Shown: positions 1 to 11,345 of the stretch, one piece after another | How the letters are laid out: each line of letters begins with the position of its first letter | How positions within the stretch are numbered: the first letter of the stretch is position 1 | Assembly: GCA_018340375.1 (NCBI GenBank) | Contig: JAFFJZ010000011.1 | Location: forward strand, 248,001 to 312,000 | From: Gonatopus flavifemur | Lineage: Eukaryota; Arthropoda; Insecta; Hymenoptera; Dryinidae | Length of the DNA stretch: 64,000 bases | Direction: 5' to 3' | Program-made: the position numbers and the translations under genes | The notes under the pieces: generated by a model | The model's database searches: none | What the model saw: the letters and a program-made list of their open reading frames with translations, nothing else | Told to the model about the DNA's origin: nothing

Positions 1-251
1 AGCATTGAATACTTACTTTCAGCGGCAAAATTTCAAAAGTTCTTCCTGACGTTCTGAGCATATGTGATATGGCTGGAACAATTAACACACAAGTTTCTAC
101 ATGCGAGAACGCCCCCTCGCCGGTCAGGTGATCTGAGCTTTCACAATCCCATCATCAGTTATTCGTAATGTTATAACCAACCCCCTGTTACAACCGTACC
201 CAGTCTACCATAATTAGAAATGAAAATGATCGAAAACAGCTAATTTGCTTA

Positions 252-433
252 TTTTGATCAGTGATGCCAGCATTTGGTCGGCCGACCAGTTCTACCTCCT
301 GCATCACGCTCTATACAATGGAATTTCTTTTATCGGAGGTTCCATTGTGTATGTGAGGTTTCTATACAGATGGGTGTGATGGAGAAGGTAAAATTGGTCG
401 GCCGATCGTATGCTGGCATCATTGATTTTGATC
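252..433. mobile_element. short hairpin element
   Basis: The ends TGATGCCAGCAT (262-273) and ATGCTGGCATCA (410-421) are perfect inverted copies. The arms continue through a GGTCGGCCGA block on both sides and meet near an ATGGAA/TTCCAT centre; one arm carries a short deletion. There is no coding potential. It looks like an internally palindromic MITE of unknown family. Confidence 0.6.
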
Positions 434-456
434 CAGTTCGCCTCGGCCCACCCTAT

Positions 457-1613
457 GAAAGGAACCCGCACTAATTATATGGGAAAATGGCTTTCGGTTA
501 AATTGGGTGAAACTTTGCTATAATACACGGAGAGAAATTTGTAGTTAAATTTACTATGTTATTATTGTTCCCGAGGAACAGACTGAACTATGACGGGTTC
601 CCCCATAAAACATAGTAAATATGATCAGCATTCTATTGTTGTACCATAGTAAAAATATGCCCTTCATAGTAAAATCCGACAGAATTCAGTCTGTTCCTCG
701 GAAACAATAATAACATAGTAAATTTAACTACAAATTTCTCTCCGTGTATAGTTCATGATGTTCTGAAAAAAAGGGTCAATAGGCACAGAGTCCAAAAATG
801 AATATTTTCCGAGTTATGGGGTATCATAGATCAGAGAAGTGAACATATTAGAGCGCTGGTACAAGAATACAGTATATATATAGTATATGTATATATTGTG
901 TCTATATTATACACATACTATATGTATACATATTATTGACTGATAATAAATAGAGAAGAGAGGAAGATAATATACATAATATAAACACCCCAATGCTATA
1001 ATCACTATATCACTTTTAGTTGAGTTTTCTTGAGTTCATTGTATAAAATATTATATCTATATACACACTAATGATTGTGTATGACGCAGGATTTGTATGA
1101 CAATTAACTACGGGTTTCCAGAATTCATATATGTAAAATAAAAAATATTATATGAGGATGATGATTATTATTATTATTACTATATTCTTATTCTTATTAT
1201 TGTATTGAATTGTATTGTTTTTGTACATATTGATTTATCAATATCGTAACATTCACCGTTATGTATATACACATATATACTTGATATAAATACATCAAAC
1301 TAATTATTTAATGAAGATGTACACATGTACGCATACACATGCACATGATAATGCACATGTACATACATGTCCACATGTGTATAAGTGTACATGAATATAA
1401 AAATATACATACACACCCACTATATTCCTGCACTAGAGTTTTCAATAACTTCAGTTTCCCAATCTCTGACACCCCATAACTCGAAAAATATTCATTTCTG
1501 GACTCTGTGCCTATGGACACTTTTTTTCAGGACATCATGAACTATATTATAGCAAAGTTTCACCCAATTTACCCGGAGGCCATTTTCCCATATAATTAGT
1601 GCGGGGTCCTTTC
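457..1613. mobile_element. 1.16-kb foldback element carrying a nested MITE
   Basis: The left arm (457-525 plus 747-835) and right arm (about 1460-1613) are inverted copies starting GAAAGGAMCCCGCAC and sharing more than 150 bp, including the block around the AGGCACAGAGTCC motif. The arms enclose AT- and CA-rich simple sequence (870-925, 1320-1400). The left arm is split by the MITE at 526-746, which is absent from the right arm. No transposase is visible, so this is a non-autonomous foldback. Confidence 0.7.
526..746. mobile_element. TA-inserting MITE (CACGGAGAGAAA ends)
   Basis: The inverted ends CACGGAGAGAAATTT / AAATTTCTCTCCGTG lie between TA dinucleotides (524-525, 747-748). The opposite arm of the surrounding foldback reads straight through with a single TA, so it records the empty site. 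A sister copy with the same ends and internal GAGGAACAGACTGAA motif is at 62211-62412. TA duplication is typical of Tc1/mariner-mobilised MITEs; which transposase moves it is inference. Confidence 0.8.
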
Positions 1614-2363
1614 TTCATTGATTTCTTTATTAGATAATGATTTCCACACATTTTTGCTACATTGATCATTAAACTTAACTTTGTTATGATAGAATGTTGA
1701 AAAATCCAATTGCAGTAAGATAATTCCTCATTATATTTATCAAATTCTCACACACTGTATCTGACAGACACGCTCGTGCGTTCGAGGGTTAAATATGGAG
1801 ACCATCTAGATCATACCCCTAATATGTAGATACTAGTCTCGAACAACTTTCAACAAATTTCATCAATCATAATGATCTGATTTGATGCTCCTTAACAAAT
1901 GGATATTAGAGACCAGGATAGAATTTGTATAATACGATTCGTACAATTTGTACAATCCATTCTTCTCCGGATACAAAGCGTTCAATCAGTTTACCGAGCT
2001 GACCGAATTAATGTCAAACTCACATCATTAATTACTATTATTGATTCCGTGATTAACAGTTTTATTCTCAAGCAGTACATTAATGTATTTACCTTACATC
2101 ATGATCATTCATTAACTTGAGTGCGTTTTTATTTCACAATATATAATGAAAATATCCATATACGACCTACAAATCACAGGATTATAATCATGATACACAA
2201 TAATGAGGTATTTAAGCGTTTTTGTTCACTTCTCGATTGTGAAACATTTGATGATTAAAAAAAAGTAAAACGGGAGTGGCTTCAGAAATCTAAGGCTGAT
2301 CGGACGAGTGAAACATCTTTCGGCAGTGAAAATTTGGCATCCATTTGGAAATTCTTTGGAACA
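1614..2363. other. AT-rich intergenic DNA, nothing recognised
   Basis: I see no convincing ORF, splice-site-bounded exon or repeat end in this stretch. Confidence 0.5.
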
Positions 2364-2365
2364 TA

Positions 2366-2603
2366 CACTGAAAAAAAGGCAGGTCACAGTTATCAAATGA
2401 TATTCTTGAATATGACCAATCAAATATTCGATAACATGAATTAAATATCAATAATATCTATTAAATATTCGATGATAAATATTCGAAATAATTATAAACA
2501 TAATTTATAAACCTTATTGAATATTCGATGAATGTTATCGAATATTTGATTGGTCATATTCAAAAATATCATTTGATAACTGTTACCAGCCTTTTTTTCA
2601 GTG
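2366..2603. mobile_element. TA-inserting MITE (CACTGAAAAAAAG ends)
   Basis: The ends CACTGAAAAAAAGGC and GCCTTTTTTTCAGTG are inverted and flanked by TA on both sides. The arms are long and nearly identical over about 90 bp, including ATTTGATTGGTCATATTC, around an AT-rich centre. It is a non-coding hairpin. Confidence 0.75.
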
Positions 2604-2860
2604 TATTAGAATCGGGTGATCCGGATCCATCGTCAACCATTTTCAAAATTCTTTGGCCATTAATTCAGTGAATGGGTTGGATATTATTGGATGATAGCCC
2701 CAAGTTTATTTCGCAACTCTTAAAAAAAAAAAAAACAACAAACTATGAGAATATTTCTCATAAATGTAAATTCATCATTGGTAGTTTAAGGGGTATAGCC
2801 AGAGTAGAATTCTCAAAGAATCGATGTTTTTTGGGCTCGAATGATACTTTGAACTCTTTA

Positions 2861-3121
2861 GAACAAGCATGTCCAAAATCACGCTCAATTTCATTCGGAT
2901 ACGGCAGTTCGGTGGCAAGCGATTCCGCAGGTGTGGAGACGTAACGCGCGTGGTAGTGGGGTTGGTCACGTGATATATGATCACCATTGACAGCACTGCG
3001 TTTATGTAGCATATGACCACCCCACCACCACACGCGTGACGTCTCTACACCCGTGGAATCGCTTGCCACCGAACTGCTGTCTCCGAATGAAATGGAGTAC
3101 GAATTTAGACATGCCTGCTCT
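2861..3121. mobile_element. imperfect hairpin element
   Basis: Both arms contain GGTGGCAAGCGATTCC and ATTTCATTCGG in opposite orientation and meet near 2990. They are about 85% alike. The similar open frames seen on both strands here are only the two arms read in turn, not genes. Confidence 0.6.
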
Positions 3122-3454
3122 AGAATATAAGGCAAAAAGAAACATTTACGGAAAAAGTTTCCTAAAATATTACTACCCTTCATAGTGAAGTAGAAATGAA
3201 ATTAAATATATTCATAATGAATTCTATTCGCAGTCTCATTATTTCGCCTCCTCAGATGCGCAGGATATGTATAAAACGTTTAATAAACATTCTCAAAATG
3301 TTTCACGTATTTTTGGTGCTACTAGGGTAGACTGTTTCAATACTGCAACATGCTGCATATGAAACGTAACTTTAAAAAATGAATTCATGATGGATTTTGT
3401 TTTCATAAATGTATTTCTAATTTAGTGCTGACGTTGCGATGAGACGTTTTGAAA

Positions 3455-3664
3455 GTTGGAAGTAGGTTCGAAATTACCAAGTTCAGTTCAACTTGAAAAA
3501 TATATTTGCAGTTCGGTTCGGGTTCAGTTCGACTTTTTGAATCGGTTCGGTTAGACTGGGAAAATTTGGAGTCCGGTTCGACTTTTCAAAGTTCGGTTCG
3601 GGTTCGGTTTGACTTGAAAAATATATTTGGAGTTCGGTTCAAGAAATTCAAAGTTCGCACACCC
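3455..3664. repeat. degenerate GGTTCGGTT mini-satellite element
   Basis: About 200 bp of imperfect GTTCGGTTCGGGTT repeats, sometimes linked by ACTTGAAAAATATATTT. It ends in TTCGCACACCCCTA, the same end found at 8547 and, inverted, at 45716. The left end is unclear. It is probably a relative of the hAT-like elements at 7630-8547 and 45716-46082. Confidence 0.5.
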
Positions 3665-3665
3665 C

Positions 3666-3805
3666 TACATGGAAAAAAGAAAATCAAGAAATTTGCGGTA
3701 TAGGATGACAACGCGTCGCTTCAAGCCTTTAAATGGAAGTTTTTACAAAATATCTTGTCAAATAATTCACATCATAAGCGAAAAATCTATTTTTGACTTA
3801 CACTG
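3666..3805. mobile_element. half copy of the 8833-9075 hairpin MITE
   Basis: The block starting CATGGAAAAAAGAAAAT and containing AGGATGAC, CGCGTCGCTTC and TTTAAAT matches one arm of the complete hairpin at 8833-9075. The second arm is missing. Confidence 0.5.
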
Positions 3806-3809
3806 AGAG

Positions 3810-5096
3810 AAGAGATTATATAAACATTACCAAAATTCCAGTTATAGTTATTGGAAAGTATGATAATTGAGTGACACATGGGGATTTTAGATAAACGTTC
3901 CTTTCTTCTCAATTATAATCATCCCATATCTGATATACCACGCGATATTAAGAGGAAAAAGGATTATTTTATATACATCGGAGTATAAGCTACGCAATAA
4001 AATATTGTCAATCACTTTACAATATAGAGAAGTATGTAAATTCGGTTGAACGAATCCTCACTAAGTAGTTTAGTAAAATTTCACCATTATGCCTGTGAAA
4101 TATTCCGATCCTTATTTATTGGAATATAATGGTCTACTTGTTGATTTTTGCGGCATATTTGATCAACCCATGCAGTAGGAAAGGTGAAATTCTAATGGAT
4201 TCAGTAATTGAATATCAATTTCAAAAGATCGATTTCCTAACACAAATAATAATAATTGCATTGATGTGACACAAGCGCTAGGACTCAAATCAATTCTTTG
4301 TGAATAATGTACGCAAAAATGCGTGAGTTTATTTAAAATATCTCTCCGGACAACATTTTTTCAGTGTTTCAAATCATGTTCTAAAAACACCTAGACAGCA
4401 ATACGGTTCAGAGAGAATTCATATTCAATACTCTTTGGATTCTGAGAATTCATAAAATTCATATATGAATACAGGTGGAATTTTTGTGTTGTATGGGTTT
4501 TAAATAAACCTAATATTGCGTAATATGTAATGAAACAATTGGCTCAAGTTTCAATGAGATGTTAAGCAAATCTTCCTTTGGCGAAATACTGTGAGAGGCT
4601 TCGTCTTCAAGTTATAAGCAAAATAAATTTCGACGAGAAAATCAAATTTTAAAATCAAGACTATCCTCTACTTTTGACATAGATTGCATCTGAAATATGC
4701 CAAAAATTTATATACTACACTAAAACATTAAGAATAGACTGTCATTTGAGAATGAGAGGGAAATATTCTTAGAGTTCAGCGCAGGGGCTTTTGGTAGCAA
4801 ATTTGTCACAGTACGCGACGATGCTTCCATCAACACAAGTCGATGAGAAATGAATTAGAAGCACGCACTGCACGCACAAGCGTTGATCTAGAGTAGTTGG
4901 TAGTGGGGATGAGCGCAGATTTTAGTGAACTAGACAGTAATCTGTATCCAAAAGGTTACGAACCAATCCCTGGAAAATATGAGAACAAGAATGTTCTTGA
5001 AAGTTCACTAATGTTTCCAAAATACGTGTCGTAGACAATACATATTTATATACGATAGAGGTACGCACAACAAAGCTACATGAATATATAATGTTT
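3810..5096. other. AT-rich DNA, nothing recognised
   Basis: No gene or clear repeat boundary is visible. The sequence is low in GC with scattered short inverted matches only. Confidence 0.4.
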
Positions 5097-6037
5097 ATAC
5101 AGTACCCATCCGATTTTCTTCCGCTCGATTTTCTTCCACTTCCCCGCCTGACAAGCTTGAACGCTCCCCCCACCCCATCCACTTGATCACGGGTTGGACA
5201 ATACGCTTACTAGACGTTCGATTTTCTTCCGCAGATCAATCGTTAATTCTGAGCTGAGAAATTTTTGTGCAGGTAAAAAAACAAAAAGTGAAAATGATTT
5301 ATTCAAATAGTCATGAAATGATAGAAAGTAAATTGATGAAACTTCCACATGCTTACCCAGCCGCAGTATATTTTCCAGTTATCAAAAAGTTCAAGTGATA
5401 TATTAATTTGCCTCATCAAAAACTATATGATTCATATCGGTATTTCACTACATCTATATAATTACGTTGTACGGAAGGAAATTTTTACATTTCCTTTTTA
5501 TTAATGACAGGAAACAATTGTTTGAATGTGATAGAACCCAAGTAACACAAGAAGTTCTAAGAATGTGCTCGAACAGTCTAAGAAGGTGCTGGACCATTCT
5601 TAGAATGTTCGAGCACATTCTCAGAACTTCTGGTGTTACTTGGGAAGCAATCATTCTCAGAAAAATACATATTATTGTAATCCTTGAGCCCAATGAACAT
5701 CTCCTTCTTGAAATGTCTCGTGGATGAGTGTAACATGTCTCACGCAACACTGTTCCATACATGTATTCGTATTTGTGTATATCACTTATCAGTTTTCGTT
5801 ATTCACATCCATTGAGTATGAGAAAATATAATCTTCCACAAAACGTGTATGTTGGAACTGTCAAAATCCGTTGGATGGAAAGCGGAAGAAAATCGAGCCA
5901 CCATGCACAATTCATAGATACACAAACACAAACGATGTGGCGAGCGTCACAAGACAATTGGGTGGGGGAAGCATGATTCCTAGAAAAATATTCCCCGCAA
6001 GACCCGTGAGCGGAAGAAAATCGAATGGGTACTGTAT
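5097..6037. mobile_element. 0.94-kb element with CAGTACCCAT ends
   Basis: The left end (5097-5125) and right end (6008-6037) are inverted copies containing CGATTTTCTTCCGCTCG; the same motif recurs internally at 5125, 5218 and 5876. A diverged partial copy lies at 46110-46600 and shares CAGATACACGAACAC-like and ATGATTCCTAG blocks. No ORF with a recognisable domain is present. It carries the hairpin at 5537-5644. Confidence 0.55.
5537..5644. mobile_element. CCC-ended hairpin
   Basis: The ends CCCAAGTAACACAAGAAG and CTTCTGGTGTTACTTGGG are inverted, with arms rich in GAATGTTCGAGCACATT. It is flanked by AA on both sides (5535-5536, 5645-5646), read as a 2-bp target duplication. It is nested inside the element at 5097-6037. 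Confidence 0.7.
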
Positions 6038-6440
6038 TGAAAATTGCTCAGTAATTTGGGAAAAATAATTTCACAAGTCGGAATGAAAGCTACAAGGTAT
6101 TCAAATATTTTACTTTTTGATGGAGTTATTATTCGTCGTTACGTGACACTATTATTTCTCACATCATAAGACTATCAGTTGATGAAGTGTTCACTGTGGT
6201 CTATAAGGAATATCGTTGTACATCCTTTTTGAATATGTAATGATTACAAAACTGAACGTATGATAATATTTATTGAACATTTTGTCAAGGTTTTGCATAA
6301 GTTGGGTAAATTTGGATGAACTTACAAGATCTATTGATAATATTTCAGCAATTGATAATCCTACTAAATAATATGAAAATCAATGCTGTATTTCACCAAT
6401 CCATTTCTCTCAGTGCATGTCGTCTATCGAACATATTGAA
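6038..6440. other. intergenic DNA, nothing recognised
   Basis: No coding or repeat signal that I can support. Confidence 0.4.
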
Positions 6441-6446
6441 TCATAA

Positions 6447-6800
6447 TACCAACTCTGGGTCAATGCTTGCGCGACTCCGGCTGACCACAACAGCCGAGTT
6501 GCCAAGATCATAATTTCAACATCAATCGACTATCGATTTTGTAGTCAGCCAGAGTCATATCATCACTGGCTTATTGCTGTCTAACACACATATAGTATGA
6601 TAATACCAACTCTGGCTCAGTACCGGCGTGACTCCGGCTTACTGCAATAACCAAGTTGCCAAGATGGTGATTTTAACATCAGTTCACTACCGATTTTGTA
6701 ATCAGCCAGAGTTATATCAATATTGGCACATCGCCGTCTCTTGTAAATATTGAATGATGACACCAATTCTGGCTCAGTACTGGCGCGGTTCCGTTTCTCT
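6447..6800. repeat. tandem repeat, unit about 157 bp
   Basis: Units begin at 6447, 6604 and 6761 with ACCAAYTCTGGSTCAR. They share GAGTTGCCAAGAT- and CAGCCAGAGT-containing blocks. Two units are nearly full length and the third diverges after about 30 bp. The unit itself ends with an inverted-like echo (GCCAGAGTTATATCA), so it may have grown from a hairpin element. Confidence 0.65.
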
Positions 6801-7416
6801 GCGATCTAGGTATTCCACAGGCAGTATCAATTCGATACTGGCCCGAGACCGTCTGTCAACGTAAGCCAATACCGTCTGAAATCCGGCGAACATTTGGCGC
6901 CAGTTGAGAAACGGTGATGATTCTGAATAGGCACAGTTGTTTTTACCGAAGTCTGGCAAATACAACTTCGCCGGTACCGCGCCATTTTCCAACTCTGGCT
7001 ACTTCCACATGGGTGGCTAGCATCGCATGGGCTATTCGACTCCTGATCGACGAAGACCATTGGACCAGTGAAATGCTCACCATTGGTCGGCGTTTTGATT
7101 ATCATCCCTTCGTATGCTGTCAACGAGTTTGCGTATCGATGTATCGAAGAACGATTCATCGTCAAGCAAGCATTTCTGTTTATAGGCTGATGCTATATCA
7201 ATTCTTTTCATAGGCCACTCTTGGCAAATTTTGACTTCGAATATCCAAATACTTCGCTTTCTGAACAGTGCCGTGGACCTCCCTCTCTCTCAAATTCCCG
7301 TCCTTGACGGAATGAAGAAGACACGATTCGGCACTATTCGGAGAGCAGCTGGGTAGAGAGACCATACGGCGAAAGATTCAGCATCACGCGAGTAACTGCT
7401 TCGTGGTGAATTGATG
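6801..7416. repeat. pieces of dispersed repeats
   Basis: 7060-7190 is an inverted match of 8655-8770; both contain GATACATCGATACGCAAAC and CCAATGGTGAGCAT. 7240-7370 resembles 47285-47370 (AGTGCC, CTCTCTC, AGCACTATT blocks). There is no gene; open frames across it are chance frames in the repeat. Confidence 0.5.
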
Positions 7417-8641
7417 CACGGAGGCAATTTTTTACTGTAAATTGCATGAAAAATATGTTCAATATTACTATGTTTTTGTGGAGTCGGACCATACTGACAT
7501 TACGAAGAATATGGCTATGATAATAATGATTGAAATTATCATAGGACAGAGTAAAATTGGAAACAAAACGAAGGAAAATTACAATTTCTTAATCGTGAAG
7601 GGGAATGCATGCAAAGCATTACTGAATGATATGCGGGTACCCGGAGAAAAACATCGGGTGTCTATCGTGTTAGGTTGGGTCGGGTACCTGTCGGGTTGGG
7701 TTCTTTTTTCAATTACCCGAGTTTCTCGGGTACCCGATTACATTCGGGTATTCCAAATAGTTAACCCACCGTTACTCGCGTCATCTAGAGAATAATATTA
7801 TTCCCAATATTATTTCAAATGATGTTGAGAATAATAATTAACTACTCTCAGTGACGTTGGGAGTGATATTACTCTCAACATTATTCTCAAAAATATTGTG
7901 GATATTTGGGATAGTTGATTATTCATTACGATTGGAAATACAAAAAATTCACTCAAATCTAAAAATATGAGAGAAGAATGATATTGACGAAATAGTTATA
8001 TGATTCTGAAGATTTTGTTATGGTTACTAAGTAGGAGAATAGATATTTTATTACATACAAATATTATAACGTTTCTGAACTGAATTCAAAAATGAAGAAA
8101 TATGAAGTTTTCATGAAAAAGTTCGCAAATTTGTGAATGTGTGCCATAATCAATTACATGAAGTAACAACTTCAACAGGCTGTTAGTAGTAGAACATATG
8201 ATATCCTTTATATACGAATTAAATTCATATAAAATTCCCTCACTTCTACAGATGTTCAAGATATTACCTCAGGTTTTTGATTGAAGTTGGTACACAAGGG
8301 AAGGAAACAATCACCGTAACTGTTTCCTTTTCTCCAAGTATTACTGAAATTGATTCAATTATTCCTACGTCGGGCGTAATTAGTTGTTCAGTATCTCATG
8401 ATTTGGAAATTTTCCAAAAAATTCGGATAGCCCGATTGAACTTGGAAGACCCGAATGAATCGAGTACCTGACCCAACCCAACCTGAGGGAGAATGAAATT
8501 ACCTGAACTCGACTAGACCCGATAAAAGTGATGCTCGCACACCCCTATTGAATGGACATTGAATGATTGTAGTCACAATGTCAGTATAATTCAGCATTAC
8601 AAAATAATTGCAGTAATCTATATTACACAATTCTTTCCGTG
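7417..8641. mobile_element. TA-class MITE split by a later insertion
   Basis: 7417-7629 and 8556-8641 together match the complete 286-bp MITE at 23699-23984: shared TTCAATATTACTATGTTTTTG, GCATGCAAAGCATT and GCGTTACAAAATAATTG-like blocks, with cacggag / tttccgtg ends. The middle is replaced by the insertion at 7630-8547. Confidence 0.7.
7630..8547. mobile_element. hAT-like element filled with degenerate GGGTACCCG repeats
   Basis: The right end CGCACACCCCTA matches the end of 45716-46082. The left end is shortened but begins TATGCGGGTACC. The flanks CTGAATGA (7622-7629) and TTGAATGG (8548-8555) look like an 8-bp duplication with two changes. The ends are short GGGTACCC/GGGTTGGGTC repeats and the interior is AT-rich without an ORF. 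Comparison with 23699-23984 shows it interrupts an older MITE. Confidence 0.6.
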
Positions 8642-8832
8642 TGGAAAAAATGCATGTGTGGCGATGATCGTTGTTCGATACATCGATACGCAAACTTCTT
8701 GACAACGTACGACGAAACGATAACCAATCTGCCGGACAATGGTGAGCATTACGTGGCTCAATGTTTTCCGATTTTCGGTAATCGAAAGCCATTGTGCGTG
8801 CAACACTAACCGATGATGATTCACCCTGAAAG

Positions 8833-9075
8833 TGCTCGGAGAAAAGAAAATGGATAAATTCACCATGTAGGATGACGCCGCGTCGCTTCGAGTCTTTAAA
8901 TAGGATTCTTTACAATATATATTGTCCAATCATTCACATTATAAAACAAGAATAGATTCTTCTCTTATGATGTGAATGATTTGACAATATATATCATAAA
9001 AATTCCCGTTTCAAGAATCGAAGCGACGCGTTATCATCCTAGATGGTGATTTTTTCCATTTTCTTCTTTTCTGTG
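8833..9075. mobile_element. TA-class hairpin MITE
   Basis: The arms contain AGGATGACGCCGCGTCGCTTC and its inverted counterpart GAAGCGACGCGTTATCATCC, with ends GAGAAAAGAAAATGG / CCATTTTCTTCTTTTCTGTG. A single arm of the same family is at 3666-3805. Confidence 0.65.
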
Positions 9076-9660
9076 TATTCGACGCAATAGTCACCATCGT
9101 ACAAGAAATCGAAGAGCAGTGTACTCGCAGTGCTTCTAAATTACAAAATAGAATTATCCACGATACAACGGTCAACATTGCTCAGAACCCATTGAACGGT
9201 TTTCTCTGTATATGACTTCTGTTTTATTTCTGCGGTTTCGCGCATTTCTGAGTAAAGACCATTCCCTAAAGCTTACAGAAAGCACTGCAAAAAAAAATCT
9301 GCAGCAAATGTTCGGAAATGAAATATTAATGTTTTGAAAAATATCGTCGGTATCTTATCATGAGACACTAACTCTGTCAAGGTAAGTCATTGAGATTCCA
9401 CCCGCGTACAGCCATGCGTTATTTTTAAACACTTGTTACACATCAGTTTTCGCAGTGAAAAGATTGAAAATGTTTTCGATCCGTTTGAAAATTTGAAAAT
9501 TTTGTAGCGACAGTTTTTTCCATATACGCTTCATATAGCTTTCAACTTCCACCATTCTTCTTCGACCATAACTTTTTGCTCAAGATATTATGAATGAGAT
9601 TTAAATGACAGCCACAAAAATAATGACGTCAAATATATTACATTCCCATGGTGATTCCCG
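9076..9660. other. intergenic DNA, nothing recognised
   Basis: No supported feature. Short A-runs and AT-rich sequence only. Confidence 0.4.
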
Positions 9661-9860
9661 CACGGAGAAATCGAAAAACTAGTGAGTACTTTTCCGACAA
9701 GACCGGCTTGTGTTATGAAAAAATCAAAGTCCAACACTACTGGTTATTATACGGACATGAATCAGTAGAATCTACTAAAAAACACGACTGGTTCATGTCT
9801 ATAGAGTAGCGTTACCCTGTGAGAAATTTTTCAGTGAAAATTACTGATTTTTTTTTCATC
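9661..9860. mobile_element. TA-class MITE fragment
   Basis: It starts with CACGGAGAAA and contains CCAACACTACTGGTTA, also seen at 58545-58560 next to another CACGGAGG end. An internal hairpin GACATGAATCAG / CTGGTTCATGTC lies at 9757-9803. The right end is not clear. Confidence 0.4.
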
Positions 9861-9876
9861 GGAAAAGCTGTTGCTA

Positions 9877-10194
9877 CTCAAGCAGCAATAGGAGTTCAAA
9901 GCATATACGGAATAGAATCGTTTGAAAAATTTACGAATGGAATACGAAGAAAATATGATGAATGTTCATAGAATATTCGAATGAGACTGTTTTAAACATA
10001 TTTAGAACATACATAGTACACTCGTAACGTACGATATTCATTCAATCGACGTTCGATTGACGTGCCATCGTATATTCGATTACATATGTGCGATGAATAT
10101 GCGTAGCACCTATGAAATGGTCTTATTGGAATGCGGATAGAACAAATTTCGAATATTCGAAGAACGTTCATAGTACACTCTGGTGCTGCTTGGA
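9877..10194. mobile_element. CAAGCAGCA-ended foldback (copy 1)
   Basis: The ends CAAGCAGCAATAGGAGTTC and TCTGGTGCTGCTTGG match the complete copies at 35662-35981 and 52483-52800. The arms are made of short TTCGAATATTCGAA-like and GTACATTCGA blocks that pair across the element. It belongs to the CCC-ended class, with the first C changed. Confidence 0.65.
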
Positions 10195-10214
10195 TTAATT
10201 TTCACTAGTTTTAA

Positions 10215-10838
10215 CCCTCAACGGCCACAGGGGGTGACTAGTTACCCCAGGCTTAAAAAAAGTGGAATTAAAGGTCTCAAACCTTTCAAATAAATACAAC
10301 AAATACAATCTGCCGGTGACAGACATGTGTGAGGTGTCACTTCACTACATAGTAAGCCTGAATAGTATTTTCACGTTCCTAATCATGAATATGTATTTAA
10401 AATCTAATAAAACGCAAAAAAAGCCAATTTCATGATTTGTAATTTTTTTCATTTTTCTTTCCAGTAATTTTGAAAATTAACTATACTTTTTGAATAATTG
10501 GTGGATACTGTTATTGTTTTTTGGTAGTGGTATACATTGTGCGGACGACCCTGGAGTTTTAGTCGTTAATATTGTAAAATGGTGGAGTAGTGAATTTTTG
10601 TGCAAAAAACGCAATTTTTCCTAAATTTTGACTTATATGACCAGTTTTCAGAACGCCATCTATAAATTAACCAAGTTAAACCATTAGAAATATTAAAAAA
10701 CCAGTCAACCAACATGACACAATCAGTTAAAAGTCTCAAAACATCTACACATCTTGTCCGACCGGGTTTTTCAGCGTGGGGTACTGAGTTACCCCATGTG
10801 GCCGTTATGTGGCCTGGGTGAGGTGTGGCCGTTGAGGG
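10215..10838. mobile_element. piggyBac-like non-autonomous element
   Basis: TTAA (10211-10214) precedes the end CCCTCAACGGCCACA, and the right end TGTGGCCGTTGAGGG (to 10838) is its inverted copy. The subterminal GTTACCCCA / TGGGGTACTGAGTTACCCC blocks also pair. TTAA followed by CCC is the usual piggyBac arrangement. The right TTAA has decayed to GAAA. About 624 bp; the interior has no transposase. Confidence 0.55.
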
Positions 10839-11038
10839 GAAATTCTGAAACTTCTTAGTATGCAAAATCACTGGTTTTCCTCATCCTCATATCAGGTATG
10901 TTCCCTGTGTAATGGTAAAATCAGTAATTGGTAATAATGAATTTTCTCTCAGCGTAGACTTCTTTTGTTTTCACAGCATGAGCCAGTCATGTCGGATAAG
11001 ATACTCACACGTGTTCCGTTTTCTCCGGGCAAAGTATA

Positions 11039-11272
11039 CACGGAGAAAAAAATCTGGGAACTATCGCATGAGCATCCATGACGTATCAATCGCGAGAAGT
11101 GTCACCAGTTTATTGCGTGGAACTCCATTGGAATAAGAATATGAACCTATGCGCTTATCGCACTGCTGTATGGGATGAGCAGATAGATTCATGCTTTTAT
11201 TTCAAGAATATCTTCTTGCGATTGATATGTGAGCGGTGCTCATCCGCTAGTTCTTAGATTTTTTTCTCCGTG
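11039..11272. mobile_element. TA-class MITE
   Basis: The ends CACGGAGAAAAAAATCT and AGATTTTTTTCTCCGTG are inverted. The internal blocks ATCGCATGAGCA and TGAGCGGTGCTCATCCG pair only loosely. Non-coding. Confidence 0.65.
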
Positions 11273-11345
11273 CACGGGAAAAAATGGCTATGTAGAGTAG
11301 TGAGATCACGATTAACAGCGTGGGTTTCATGTGAAATCTATTACA

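Noticed and set aside
1308..1520. CA/TG-rich 70-codon frame
   Set aside because: Caused by an ACATGTACACATGC-type simple repeat inside the foldback.
2758..3183. 141-codon minus-strand frame with a repeated motif like SISFG and SSVASDS
   Set aside because: The repeated peptide is produced by the two arms of the hairpin at 2861-3121.
5454..5762. Open frames of about 100 codons on both strands
   Set aside because: They are the arms of the hairpin at 5537-5644 read in each direction.
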